NCBI GenBank assembly: GCA_021158045.1
Contig: JAGGVK010000053.1
Span: forward strand, 1 to 35,696
Length of the DNA: 35,696 nt
Reading direction: 5' to 3'
Source: a bacterium
Lineage (GTDB): Bacteria > Patescibacteriota > Minisyncoccia > Minisyncoccales > CG1-02-41-26
Shown: piece by piece, positions 1 through 9,035 of the stretch
Layout: every line of letters begins with the position of its first letter
Numbering within the stretch: the first letter of the stretch is position 1
Program-made: the position numbers and the translations under genes
The notes under the pieces: model-generated
Databases searched by the model: none
What the model saw: the letters and a program-made list of their open reading frames with translations, nothing else
What the model was told of the DNA's origin: nothing

Positions 1-150
1 AGAACACCCTGATGTAGGAGAGGGGCTGGGAAGCGTGGATTCCGCTGGAAGCGGGATGACCGTAGAACCGTAGGGTCTCCCGTGTAGGAAAATATTAAAA
101 ACCGAGGGTTGTTAAAGAGTCCCGCTGAAAGCGGGACGATTACCTCCCTG
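1..150. repeat. Partial or diverged copy of the hairpin-rich gene-end element, upstream of rpsU
   Basis: Shares CTCCCGTGTAGGAAAA (77-92) and AACCGAGGGTT (about 100-110) with the reverse complement of the element at 9147-9254; contains hairpin CCCGCTGAAAGCGGG. The window edge truncates the view. Confidence 0.55.
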
Positions 151-152
151 TT

Positions 153-371
153 ATGTATATGTCCTTAGAAGTTTACAAACAAGGTCAAGAAAATTCTCAT
201 AGTTTGTTGCGTCGTTTTTCTCAAAGGCTGAGGCGAAGTAGAATTTTGCTCGAATTTCGGCGTCGACAATTCAAAAAGAGGAATAGAAGCAAAACGTTAA
301 AAAAGAGGTCTGCTTTGAGAAGAAAAGCAGTTAGGGAACAAATAGAGCAGGCTGGGGAGTTTAAACTTTAG
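153..371 (+). CDS. rpsU: 30S ribosomal protein bS21
   Basis: Small, basic, Arg-rich protein with S21-like MSLEVYK...RRFSQRLRRSRILLEFRRRQF...KR pattern; start may be 159. Confidence 0.8.
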   Translation: MYMSLEVYKQGQENSHSLLRRFSQRLRRSRILLEFRRRQFKKRNRSKTLKKRSALRRKAVREQIEQAGEFKL

Positions 372-416
372 GAAAGAAAATTTCTGAGATTTTTAGTTGA
401 AGCGAATCTTGCTTTT

Positions 417-872
417 ATGATTGAAGTGTCTGTTAGTAATTTTTCTAAAATTGCAGTTAGAAAAAGTTTTTTAGAAAAAGTAGCCAGGCTCTTTTTTAAA
501 AAAGAGAAAGTGGCAAAGCCTATTAGTTTGTCTGTTGTTTTAGTTTCTGAAAAAGAAATTAAAAGGCTAAATGCAAAATATCGCCATAAAAAGGAGGTGA
601 CAGATGTATTAAGCTTCAACCTAAGAGAGGGCTTTAAGTTTCCTTTAAACTCTTGGAAGAATGATTTAATAGGGGAAATTGTGATTTGCCCCAGAAGGGT
701 TAAACTGCAGGCTAAGGATTTTGGAAATTCTTTTTACGGTGAATTGGCTAAAGTGCTTGTGCATGGCATTTTGCATCTTTTGGGTTTTAACCATGAGAAG
801 GGTGGAAAAGAAGCAAAAGTGATGATAGGGAAAGAGAAGGAATATTTGAATTTTATTTTGTCTCAGTTATAA
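417..872 (+). CDS. ybeY: Endoribonuclease YbeY / rRNA maturation factor
   Basis: LNAKYRHKKEVTDVLSFNL and HGILHLLGFNHE metal-binding motif (HxxxHxxxxxH). Confidence 0.92.
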   Translation: MIEVSVSNFSKIAVRKSFLEKVARLFFKKEKVAKPISLSVVLVSEKEIKRLNAKYRHKKEVTDVLSFNLREGFKFPLNSWKNDLIGEIVICPRRVKLQAKDFGNSFYGELAKVLVHGILHLLGFNHEKGGKEAKVMIGKEKEYLNFILSQL

Positions 873-882
873 TTTAAGAAGG

Positions 883-2106
883 ATGTTTATGGGATATCAT
901 ATTATTACAGCCTTAGATATTGGCTCTTCCTTTATAAAGGCATTGATTGCGAGAGAGGACAAGAAAGATAGTAAAATTGAAGTGCTTGGTAAAGGAATTG
1001 TGGCTTGCGGTGGCTTAAGAAAAGGAGAAATTTTACATTTAGAAGAAGTTACTTCTGCAATTGCTAAATCTGTTAATTTAGCGCAAGAAGAAGCCGGCCA
1101 GAAAGTAAAGAGCTGTGTTTGTAATATTAATGGGTCTCATCTTTTTTCTACGCTTTCTCAGGGATTAGTTTCTGTTTCTAGAGCCGACCAAAGAATTTCT
1201 CCAGACGATGTTGCTAGAGCCCTACATCAGGCAGAAAACATCACTTTGCCTTCAAATAAAGAAGTTTTAGAATCTTTTCCAATTGATTTTATTGTCGATG
1301 GAGAGAAGGGCATTAAACAGCCTCAAGGATTAAAGGGAAACCGGTTAGAGGTGCGGACTTTGCTTTTATGTATTTTTTCGCCGGTGCTGGAGAATTTAAC
1401 AAAAGCAGTGCTAAATGCTGGTTTGAAAATTGATGACATTATTCCTTCTGCAATAGCAGCGGCTAGGAGCTGTTTAACGAATAAGGAAGAGGAGTTGGGT
1501 GTTTTATTGGTTGATATTGGAAGCGCAACAACAGGGATGGTAGTTTTTGAAGAAGGAAATTTAATAGATTATGAAGTATTTCCTATTGGCTCTGCTAACA
1601 TTACTAATGATATTGCTCTTGGTTTGCGGACTGATATTGTTACTGCTGAAAGAATAAAGAAAGAGTATGCGCGTATTTTCTCAAAAGGGAAAAAGCCAAA
1701 GAAGAAAAGCGCTTCTGATAAAATACAAATTCCAGACAAGTCTTTGGTCTTTTCTAAAAGAGAATTGCGCGATATTGTAGAATCAAGAGTTTCGGATATT
1801 TTTACAGAAATCCAAAAAGTGTTAAAGAAAAAACTATCTCAAAAACTTCTGCCTGGTGGTATAGTTTTAACGGGTGGAGGAGCGAAACTGCCAGGGTTGG
1901 AGGACTATGCCCGGCAAAACCTTAAACTTCCTTCGAGAATCGGGGTTCCTAAGGGTATTGAAGGATTAGAAGAAGACCCTTCATTGTCTGTGGTAGCCGG
2001 ACTCCTAAGAGGTAAAAGTGGCTTTATGGGTTGGGAGGCTCCTGAAGAGGCAGATACTGGTTTTTTTAGGAAGATAGGAAACATTTTTAGAATATTTTTA
2101 CCGTAA
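883..2106 (+). CDS. ftsA: Cell division protein FtsA
   Basis: Actin-like fold motifs (ALDIGSSFIKALIA, VDIGSATTGMVVFEEG, GGIVLTGGGAKLPG) and C-terminal amphipathic GFFRKIGNIFRIFLP. Confidence 0.92.
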   Translation: MFMGYHIITALDIGSSFIKALIAREDKKDSKIEVLGKGIVACGGLRKGEILHLEEVTSAIAKSVNLAQEEAGQKVKSCVCNINGSHLFSTLSQGLVSVSRADQRISPDDVARALHQAENITLPSNKEVLESFPIDFIVDGEKGIKQPQGLKGNRLEVRTLLLCIFSPVLENLTKAVLNAGLKIDDIIPSAIAAARSCLTNKEEELGVLLVDIGSATTGMVVFEEGNLIDYEVFPIGSANITNDIALGLRTDIVTAERIKKEYARIFSKGKKPKKKSASDKIQIPDKSLVFSKRELRDIVESRVSDIFTEIQKVLKKKLSQKLLPGGIVLTGGGAKLPGLEDYARQNLKLPSRIGVPKGIEGLEEDPSLSVVAGLLRGKSGFMGWEAPEEADTGFFRKIGNIFRIFLP

Positions 2107-2153
2107 GTTTTATAATAAATTTTTGAAGAGGGTAACTGTGCCAATATTATTAT

Positions 2154-3092
2154 ATGAATTTTTCTCCTAAAATTAAGGCTATTGGTCTTGGAGGCTGTGG
2201 CGTGAACACGGTTTCTGAACTTTCAAAATGCGCAAGGTTGAAATCTTTAGGAATTGAACTTATTGCAGCTAATACTGATTTTCAATCTCTCAAGGTTTCG
2301 CCAGTTCCTCGTAAAATTTTATTAGGCCCTCAAACAACCTTTGGTTTTGGCACAGGTATGAACTTAAAGCTTGGTGAGAAGGCTGCCAAAGAATCGTTGC
2401 CAGAGATAGAAGAGTCTATTAAAGAGGCAGATTTGCTTTTCATCACTTGCGGTTTAGGAGGAGGCACAGGAACAGCAGCAAGCTTTGTAATTGCAGACTT
2501 GGCTAAAAGGCTTGGTATTTTAACTGTGGCAGTTGTGACATCTCCATTTTCATTTGAAGGCGCCCAGCGTTTGAAAATTGCGAATTTAGGTTTAAGAAGG
2601 CTGGTAGATAAAGTTGACAGTATTGTGCCTATTTCTAATGATAAGCTCTCTGGGTTTATAGATAAGAACATTTCTTTAAAGGAGGCTTTTAAAAAATGCG
2701 ATGAAGTGTTACTAGAGGCGATTACTAGCATTTCTGACTTAATTTGTGTTCCGGGTATTATTAATGTCAATTTTGGAGACGTAAAGAAAACTTTAGAAAA
2801 GTCTGGCAGGGCTCTTCTTGGGCAGGGAGTAGCCCGAGGAGAAAATAGAGTGTTGAAGGCAGCAGAAAAAGCGGTACTTTCGCCTTTTATTAAATTTCCT
2901 TTGAAAGATGCCAAAGGAATGCTTTTAAATGTTACAGGGGGAGATGATTTAACATTGTTTGAAGTAAGAAACGCTGCTGAGTTCTTGCGCAAGTTAGCTT
3001 CTCAGGAAGCAAAGATAATTTTTGGCGCTTCAGAAGACAAAACATTAAAGAAGGGAGAAATTAAGGTTACAGTGATTGCTACAGGATTTTGA
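2154..3092 (+). CDS. ftsZ: Cell division protein FtsZ, ending at the end of the globular core
   Basis: GLGGGTGTAAS tubulin signature, NTDFQSL, NVNFGDV T7-like loop; ends VTVIATGF. Confidence 0.93.
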   Translation: MNFSPKIKAIGLGGCGVNTVSELSKCARLKSLGIELIAANTDFQSLKVSPVPRKILLGPQTTFGFGTGMNLKLGEKAAKESLPEIEESIKEADLLFITCGLGGGTGTAASFVIADLAKRLGILTVAVVTSPFSFEGAQRLKIANLGLRRLVDKVDSIVPISNDKLSGFIDKNISLKEAFKKCDEVLLEAITSISDLICVPGIINVNFGDVKKTLEKSGRALLGQGVARGENRVLKAAEKAVLSPFIKFPLKDAKGMLLNVTGGDDLTLFEVRNAAEFLRKLASQEAKIIFGASEDKTLKKGEIKVTVIATGF

Positions 3093-3184
3093 CAATTTTA
3101 TTTTTTTGTTGTATTATAAAAACAGTAAGTTTTACTTGCCTGTTAATATTACCAATCTTGACAGACAAGTCTTTCAGGTTAAAA

Positions 3185-3558
3185 ATGAGAGCAAGTAGGC
3201 AAAGCAATCGCCGAGCATATAACGATTATGTGCCCGGAGGAAAGTCCGAACACCTTTCTGCTTCTATAAGGAAGTGGAAAAAGTGGTAGCGGGTAACACC
3301 CGTCCGCCGTGAGGCGAGAGGTGCGAACAGAGACGCCCGACTTCGAAAGGAGGAGGGTGCCCTATAAAACGAGAGATTGTCTTATAGGGTAAGTTCCCAC
3401 AGAAATGTGGGAAGTGAAACGGCTAAATCCTTACCTGGTGCAAGACCAAATTTTGGTTGGTCGCTTGATCCCGAGAGTAATCGAGGGACCAGATAAATGA
3501 TTGCTGTTCCCATCTTTATGGGAATACAGAATTCGGCTTATTGCCTGCTTGCTCTCAT
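3185..3558 (+). ncRNA. rnpB: RNase P RNA, bacterial type
   Basis: GGAGGAAAGTCCGAACACC and ACAGAATTCGGCTTA conserved blocks; P1 formed by ATGAGAGCAAGTAGGCAA / TTGCCTGCTTGCTCTCAT. Confidence 0.95.
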
Positions 3559-3586
3559 TTTTGTTTTGAAATAAGAGAAAGAAAAG

Positions 3587-5455
3587 ATGAAGAATTTTAC
3601 TGTTAGAAATTTTGTGATTATTTCCCATATTGACCATGGAAAATCAACCTTGGCTGACCGTTTTTTGCAATTGACAGGACAGATTCCAGAAAATAAGATG
3701 CATCCCCAATATTTAGATTCAATGTCCCTTGAGAGAGAAAAAGGAATTACAATTAAAATGCATCCTTGCAGGATGGTGTGGAAAATGCCAAATGATTTGG
3801 CTAAAAAAGAAAGGGCTGATTATTGTGTTTTTAATTTGATTGATACACCAGGGCATATTGATTTTAGTTACGAGATTTCCCGGGCTATGGCAGCAGTTGA
3901 AGGGGCTATTCTTTTGGTTGATGCTTCCCAGGGCGTTCAGGCGCAGACATTGTTTAATTTAGAGACAGCTCGTTCACAAGGTTTAGAAATTATTGGTTTA
4001 ATTAACAAAATTGATATCCCCGGAGCGAAAGTAGAGGAGACAAAAAAAGAGGTCGCCTCTCTTTTAGAAGTTCCCGAGAAGGAAATTTTAGAAGTGTCTG
4101 CAAAATTAGGATGGAATGTAGGGAAAGTTTTTCGGCTTTTGGTAGAAAAAATTTCTCCTCCAAAAAAAATACTTGAATCTGGATTACAGGACCGATTTTC
4201 TGGGTTTTGTGCCTTGATATTTGATTGCAAATACGACCCGTTTTTTGGAGTTATTAGTTTTGTAAGGGTTTTTAATGGGGAGATTCGGAGAGGAGATAAA
4301 ATTTATTTTTTGAGGACCCAAGAAGAAGGGGAAGCGAAAGAAATAGGATATTTTTCTCCACAGTTTTCTGAAACGGGCAAGTTAGCAGCAGGTGAAATTG
4401 GTTATATTAAAACTGGCATTAGGGAGCCTGATAAGGTAAGAATAGGCGACACGATAATTAGAAACACGAAAAATCGGTATAAGGCTTTAAATTCCAAATC
4501 TATTATGCCCAAGCCTCTCCCAGGGTACAAAGAGCCAAAGCCAGTTTTGTTTCTTAGTTTATACCCTACCAATCCTGATAATTTCTTGAGTCTAAAAAGA
4601 AGTCTTCTAAAATTAAGGTTAAATGATGCTGCTCTTAGTTTTCGAGAGGAGTCAAAGACAATTTTGGGCAGGGGTTTCCGCTGCGGTTTTTTAGGCTCTT
4701 TGCATGCGGAAATATCAATTAGAAGACTGAAAAACGAATTTGGGCAGGACTTAATTAGCACTTTTCCACAAGTAATTTTTAGAGTTTTAAAAAAAGACGG
4801 AAAAGAATTTCTTTTAACTTCTCCTGCTTTTTGGCCAGACAGGCATAGCATAAAAGAGATTCAAGAGCCTTGGGTGCAATTGAAAATAGTCACCCCTCAA
4901 AGGTATCTTAGCCGTGTGTTTGAGATTCTAATTTCTGTTAAATCCGAGCTTGGAAAAACAGAATTTTTTAGCTCCGAAAAATATATTGTTAAAGCAGAGG
5001 CTCCCTTGAGAGAAATAATAAACAGCAATTTTTATGATAGGCTTAAAAAAGAAACATCAGGATATGCTTCCTTCAGTTTTCAAGAAGTTGGATTTAGAAA
5101 AGCAGATTTGGTAAAGCTTGACATATTGATTGCTGGCGAAAGAGAGAATGCTTTTTCTCGGATTGTGGCTCGAGAGAAAGCCTTTGTTTCGGCAAAGAAA
5201 ATACTTAAAAAGTTAAAAGAATCTTTGCCTCATTACCAGTTTGACCTTGTTTTGCAAGGGGCGGTTGGGGGAAAAATAATTGCTAGGGAAACAATTAAAG
5301 CGAGAAGGAAAGATGTTACTGCTCCTTTATACGGAGGGGATGTTACCAGAAAAAATAAACTTTTAAAGAAACAAAAGAAAGGCAAAAAAAAGCTTAAAGA
5401 AAGAAGACAATTTACTTTGCCTTCCGATGTTTTTTTGAAGATGCTAAAACCTTAA
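3587..5455 (+). CDS. lepA: Elongation factor 4 (LepA)
   Basis: NFVIISHIDHGKSTLADRFL G1 motif, DTPGHIDF, LepA C-terminal region GGDVTRKNKLLKKQKKGKKK. Confidence 0.95.
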   Translation: MKNFTVRNFVIISHIDHGKSTLADRFLQLTGQIPENKMHPQYLDSMSLEREKGITIKMHPCRMVWKMPNDLAKKERADYCVFNLIDTPGHIDFSYEISRAMAAVEGAILLVDASQGVQAQTLFNLETARSQGLEIIGLINKIDIPGAKVEETKKEVASLLEVPEKEILEVSAKLGWNVGKVFRLLVEKISPPKKILESGLQDRFSGFCALIFDCKYDPFFGVISFVRVFNGEIRRGDKIYFLRTQEEGEAKEIGYFSPQFSETGKLAAGEIGYIKTGIREPDKVRIGDTIIRNTKNRYKALNSKSIMPKPLPGYKEPKPVLFLSLYPTNPDNFLSLKRSLLKLRLNDAALSFREESKTILGRGFRCGFLGSLHAEISIRRLKNEFGQDLISTFPQVIFRVLKKDGKEFLLTSPAFWPDRHSIKEIQEPWVQLKIVTPQRYLSRVFEILISVKSELGKTEFFSSEKYIVKAEAPLREIINSNFYDRLKKETSGYASFSFQEVGFRKADLVKLDILIAGERENAFSRIVAREKAFVSAKKILKKLKESLPHYQFDLVLQGAVGGKIIARETIKARRKDVTAPLYGGDVTRKNKLLKKQKKGKKKLKERRQFTLPSDVFLKMLKP

Positions 5456-5456
5456 T

Positions 5457-5555
5457 TTATAGGAAGGGAAGGATTAGAAATGCAATTGTGCTGAAGGCTA
5501 CCAGCGAAACCAAGGCTATCCATAAGATTTTTACAATAATTTTTTTCTTTGCCAT
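5457..5555 (-). CDS. Possible 32-aa single-pass membrane peptide MAKKKIIVKILWIALVSLVAFSTIAFLILPFL
   Basis: Read on the reverse strand; KKK-rich N-terminus followed by a hydrophobic segment; fits between lepA and the divIC-like gene; too short for the ORF track. Confidence 0.4.
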   Translation of the reverse strand: MAKKKIIVKILWIALVSLVAFSTIAFLILPFL

Positions 5556-5573
5556 ATAATATATAATATATGT

Positions 5574-6011
5574 ATGATAACAAAATTACAAAAATTTAAA
5601 AGAGGGAAGAAAAAACCAGTCTTTAGTATCATTTTAATAGTTTTAGCCTTATTTTTTCTATCGGCGGTTTTTGCTTGGGGTAATCTAAGAATTCTGAAAA
5701 AGCGCTTAAGCTTAAAGACGCAGATTGAATCCTTGAAGAATAAACTAAGCGTTCTTAAAGAAAAGGAAGGGGCGTTAGAAAGGAAACTTCATCAATATAA
5801 AACAGATTACTATATGGAGAAGATAGCCAGAGAGAAACTTGATCTCAAGAAAAAAGGCGAAAAGGTTGTTGCTTTCCCTGTAGAGAGCGAGAGTTTTTCT
5901 CAAACATCAACTGTTGGGAATGAAAATAAAGAGAGAGGAAATTTTTGGGAAAATTTTCTAAAATCTTTTTTTGGCAGATTGCCTTTGAACAAACTTTTTG
6001 GAAAGAAATAA
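5574..6011 (+). CDS. Septum formation initiator (DivIC/FtsB/FtsL-like)
   Basis: N-terminal TM segment followed by coiled coil and YYMEKIAREKLDLKKKGEKVV motif. Confidence 0.8.
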   Translation: MITKLQKFKRGKKKPVFSIILIVLALFFLSAVFAWGNLRILKKRLSLKTQIESLKNKLSVLKEKEGALERKLHQYKTDYYMEKIAREKLDLKKKGEKVVAFPVESESFSQTSTVGNENKERGNFWENFLKSFFGRLPLNKLFGKK

Positions 6012-6016
6012 GGTTT

Positions 6017-6087
6017 GCGAGTGTAGTATAGTGGTAGTATGCAACCTTCCCAAGGTTGAGACGAGGGTTCGATTCCCTTCACTCGCT
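6017..6087 (+). tRNA. tRNA-Gly (anticodon CCC)
   Basis: Cloverleaf: acceptor GCGAGTG/CACTCGC, anticodon arm CAACC-TTCCCAA-GGTTG, T-loop GGTTCGATTCC. Confidence 0.95.
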
Positions 6088-6162
6088 TGTTTTCTTGGTT
6101 TTTTTCTTTTATGTCTTTGTTGTGGTTAAAAGAATAGTAGTTTTTTTGTAAGTACCATTTAT

Positions 6163-6233
6163 GCCGATGTAGCTTAATGGTAAAGCAATGGTTTCGTAAA
6201 CCATCGATGGCAGTTCGATTCTGCCCATCGGCT
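6163..6233 (+). tRNA. tRNA-Thr (anticodon CGT)
   Basis: Cloverleaf: acceptor GCCGATG/CATCGGC, anticodon arm ATGGT-TTCGTAA-ACCAT, T-loop AGTTCGATTCT. Confidence 0.95.
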
Positions 6234-6272
6234 TGGTGTGTTAGAATTTTATTGTTCCTTGCAACGAAAGGC

Positions 6273-6300
6273 TTGACATAGAACATAGTTCCGCTATACT
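6273..6300 (+). promoter_or_regulatory. Sigma70-type promoter for the structured RNA at 6307
   Basis: TTGACA (6273-6278), 16-nt spacer, TATACT (6295-6300). Confidence 0.65.
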
Positions 6301-6306
6301 AAAAAT

Positions 6307-6447
6307 AGCCTCACCTTTCTTAGTTAGATTCAGGGACAAGCTTTTTTCTAAGGGAGCTCAATATTTGTTGAATCCTTGGATTTAACGTGAGAGCACCCAT
6401 TTTGGATTTTTTCCTGAAAGATTCTTTCTAAGAAAAAGGTGGGGCTT
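6307..6447 (+). ncRNA. Rod-shaped structured RNA, 6S RNA-like
   Basis: Closing stem GCCTCACCTTTCTTAG / CTAAGAAAAAGGTGGGGC, inner stem ATTCAGG/CCTGAAAGATT, large internal loop, apical hairpin GTTGAATCC-TT-GGATTTAAC; noncoding, preceded by a strong promoter. Confidence 0.5.
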
Positions 6448-6573
6448 TGTGTTTATTTTTATTATTACTATAAAAAGAAACAGCAGCAGCAACCTCGAGC
6501 ACTTTTATTAGTTAAATTATCAAAGCTAAATTTAGAATACTTCCCAATAATTGAAAACTAATGTTTGGCGCAA

Positions 6574-6801
6574 TTATTTAGCTTGGATTTTAGAAAGAGT
6601 TTTAATGCATCTTGTGCATGCCAAAACTCTCTTCCCAGCAAATTTTCGGAATGGTTGTTTCTTGATATCTTTAGGTATTTTTACCCATTGAAGGTTTGGA
6701 TACCTTACTCGTTTTGGCGTAGGGTTATATTTGCCTCGAAGTTTATTAAGCTTTCTGCCAACTTGAGGCTTTTTTCCGCATATTTGGCAAATTCGACTCA
6801 T
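6574..6801 (-). CDS. rpmB: 50S ribosomal protein bL28
   Basis: MSRICQICGKKPQVGRKLNKLRGKYNPTPKRVRYPNLQ, with CxxC and CTRC. Confidence 0.9.
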   Translation of the reverse strand: MSRICQICGKKPQVGRKLNKLRGKYNPTPKRVRYPNLQWVKIPKDIKKQPFRKFAGKRVLACTRCIKTLSKIQAK

Positions 6802-6961
6802 AGGTATATAATATTTATGTGTGGTTATCCTAATTTTCTATAAGAGGACAAATCTTAGAAAAAATAGGAACCGTACATAATTATTTTAAGCTGCACTGGC
6901 AATGTATTATTAATTATAAAGATAGCATAAATTGCTTTAATTTTCAAATCATCCAGTTATT

Positions 6962-7627
6962 ATGGGGATAATATTATTTATTCTTGTTATAATTATATTT
7001 TTGTATTCGATTATCCTGCACGAGATTTCCCATGGAGCGATGGCAAATCATCTTGGCGACCCGACAGCAAAATTAGCGGGAAGATTAACTTTGAATCCTC
7101 TAAAACACTTGGACCCTATTGGTTCTGTGCTTTTGCCTTTTCTTTTGCTTGTTATGGGTTCTAAAATAGTTTTTGGCTGGGCAAAGCCAGTTCCTATTAA
7201 TCCTTTAAACCTAAGAGACAAAAAATATGGCTCAGCTAAAGTAGCTGCTGCGGGTCCTTTAGCAAACATTATAATGGCAGTAACATTTGGTTTAATTGCT
7301 CGGTTCTTTTTAGTTTTGCCATATACATCATTTTTGTTTAGGTTGGGAATCATTTTTGGTTATATATGTGGAATAAATCTTCTATTAGCAATTTTTAATT
7401 TAGTGCCAATTCCTCCTTTGGACGGTTCTCATATCCTTTTTTCTTTCTTAGGGGAGAGGGCTAATGGCTTGAAGATATTCCTTTCAAGGTATGGGTTTTT
7501 TATTTTACTCATTTTTATATTCTTTTTTACTGGATTGCTTTTTCCAGTTGTTAATTTTTTCTTCAGGTTAATTGTTGGCAAATCTTTTGCTTGGCTAGTG
7601 GAAATTCTGGAAGGATGGTTGACATAG
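6962..7627 (+). CDS. Site-2 protease family protein (peptidase M50)
   Basis: HEISHGAMANHLGD zinc motif, AAAGPLANI, NLVPIPPLDGSHI, multiple TM segments. Confidence 0.92.
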   Translation: MGIILFILVIIIFLYSIILHEISHGAMANHLGDPTAKLAGRLTLNPLKHLDPIGSVLLPFLLLVMGSKIVFGWAKPVPINPLNLRDKKYGSAKVAAAGPLANIIMAVTFGLIARFFLVLPYTSFLFRLGIIFGYICGINLLLAIFNLVPIPPLDGSHILFSFLGERANGLKIFLSRYGFFILLIFIFFFTGLLFPVVNFFFRLIVGKSFAWLVEILEGWLT

Positions 7628-7741
7628 TAGATTTTCTTTGCTAAATTTATCAGAAGCATAAAAATGCTTTCTTATTTTATTTTTATCTTTTTATTTTTTA
7701 TTACCGCGCCAATAATTACAACTGTTATAAAATACAACAAT

Positions 7742-8161
7742 ATGCCAACTTTACATCAACTATTAAAAAAATCGAGAAAGAAGACTAAGAAAAAAACTCG
7801 GGACAGGGCTCTAACTTTTTCTATGAACACCCTAAAGAACAAGAAAGTGTATTATCCTTCTCCATTTAAAAGGGGAATGTGTTTGAAGGTTTGGACTGTT
7901 GCCCCTAAAAAACCTAATTCAGCCCTGAGAAAGGTGGCTAGGGTAAGACTTTCAAATGGTTTGGAGGTTACAGCCTATATTCCCGGGGAAGGACATAATT
8001 TACAAGAGCATTCTATTGTTTTAGTTAGAGGCGGAAGGGTTAAAGATTTGCCGGGTGTGAGATATCATATTGTGAGAGGGGTGCTGGATACCTCTGGAGT
8101 AGAAAAGCGGAAGCAAGGGAGGTCGAAATTTGGGACCAAAAAGGAAAAAGCCAAGAAATAA
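7742..8161 (+). CDS. rpsL: 30S ribosomal protein uS12
   Basis: [14 protein letters not shown]...[38 protein letters not shown]; the ORF-track start at 7664 is too far upstream. Confidence 0.96.
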   Translation: MPTLHQLLKKSRKKTKKKTRDRALTFSMNTLKNKKVYYPSPFKRGMCLKVWTVAPKKPNSALRKVARVRLSNGLEVTAYIPGEGHNLQEHSIVLVRGGRVKDLPGVRYHIVRGVLDTSGVEKRKQGRSKFGTKKEKAKK

Positions 8162-8180
8162 TTCTTATGACCAATGAACA

Positions 8181-8400
8181 AAATCTCAAATCTCAAATCT
8201 CAAATCTCAAAATGACATCTCAAAATGCAAAATTAGAAAATTCAAAATGCAAAATTAGAAAAGCAAAATTTCAAATCTCAAATCTCAAAATGCAAAATTA
8301 GAATGCTTGGCTAAGCCAAGCAGCAAGAGAAAAAAGAGATTGCTTCGTCAGTCGCTTCGCTCCTTCCTCGCAATGACAGGGGGAGGAATCGCTTCGCTCA
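8181..8400. repeat. AAATCTCAA-type tandem repeat plus a dispersed TTGCTTCGTCAGTCGCTTCGCTCCTTCCTCGCAATGACA repeat, in the rpsL-rpsG spacer
   Basis: Near-identical modules also occur at 27541-28010 and 35230-35696. Confidence 0.85.
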
Positions 8401-8470
8401 GGATGGCAATGTGGCGGATGGCGGAGCAATGAGCAAAGAGCAAAGAACATAAAAATTAGAAATTTAGAAT

Positions 8471-8935
8471 ATGGCAAAGAAATTCAAAAAAAGAGAAATC
8501 AAACCGGATATCTTATACAACAGCGTTTTGGTGGCAAAGTTTATTAACCATATAATGAAAAAGGGCAAGAAATCTTTGGCTCAGAGAATTTTGTATAGAG
8601 CTTTTGAGATTATAAAGAAGAAAACAGGGAAAGAACCGTTGGAAGTTTTTAGGAATGCTATAGAGAATGTTGGTCCAGTTATCGAAGTTAAGCCAAGAAG
8701 AGTTGGCGGAGCTACTTATCAAGTACCAGTGGAAGTTAAAAAGGAAAGAAGTGTCAGTTTAGCTATGAGGTGGATTTTGACAGCAGCAAGGTCTAGCAAG
8801 GGAAAACCAATGGAGGAAAAACTAGCTAAAGAAATAATTTCTGCTGCCAATAACGAAGGAAATGCTGTAAAAAAGAAGATTAATATTCATAGGATGGCTG
8901 AAGCCAACAGGGCTTTTGCTCATTTTGCAAGATAG
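8471..8935 (+). CDS. rpsG: 30S ribosomal protein uS7
   Basis: S7 motifs [36 protein letters not shown]. Confidence 0.96.
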   Translation: MAKKFKKREIKPDILYNSVLVAKFINHIMKKGKKSLAQRILYRAFEIIKKKTGKEPLEVFRNAIENVGPVIEVKPRRVGGATYQVPVEVKKERSVSLAMRWILTAARSSKGKPMEEKLAKEIISAANNEGNAVKKKINIHRMAEANRAFAHFAR

Positions 8936-9035
8936 GCGCAAAGCGAAAAGCGCAAAATGTAAAATAACAGCGCAAGGCCAAAAAAATTTTGAATTTTAAG
9001 TTGTTATTTTATACTTTCGCTTTTTGTTTTATGTT

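Noticed and set aside
2330-2992. 220-aa reverse ORF inside ftsZ, and many similar antisense ORFs inside ribosomal and translation genes
   Set aside because: Antisense shadows of strong coding genes; no independent family signal.
2154-3092. Possible alternative genetic code (TGA as Gly, seen in some CPR lineages)
   Set aside because: TGA acts as terminal stop for ftsZ, rplC, rpsE and map at expected protein ends, and no in-frame TGA was needed within genes.
3089-3637. ORFs at 3089-3289 (+) and 3431-3637 (-)
   Set aside because: They overlap the RNase P RNA and its flanks.
7664-7741. Hydrophobic N-terminal extension of uS12 in the ORF track
   Set aside because: Canonical MPTLHQL start lies at 7742; the upstream part is an open frame in AT-rich DNA.
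8181-8300. AAATCTCAA tandem array as a possible CRISPR
   Set aside because: Units are about 9 bp with no unique spacers of regular length and no cas genes; this is a simple dispersed tandem repeat.
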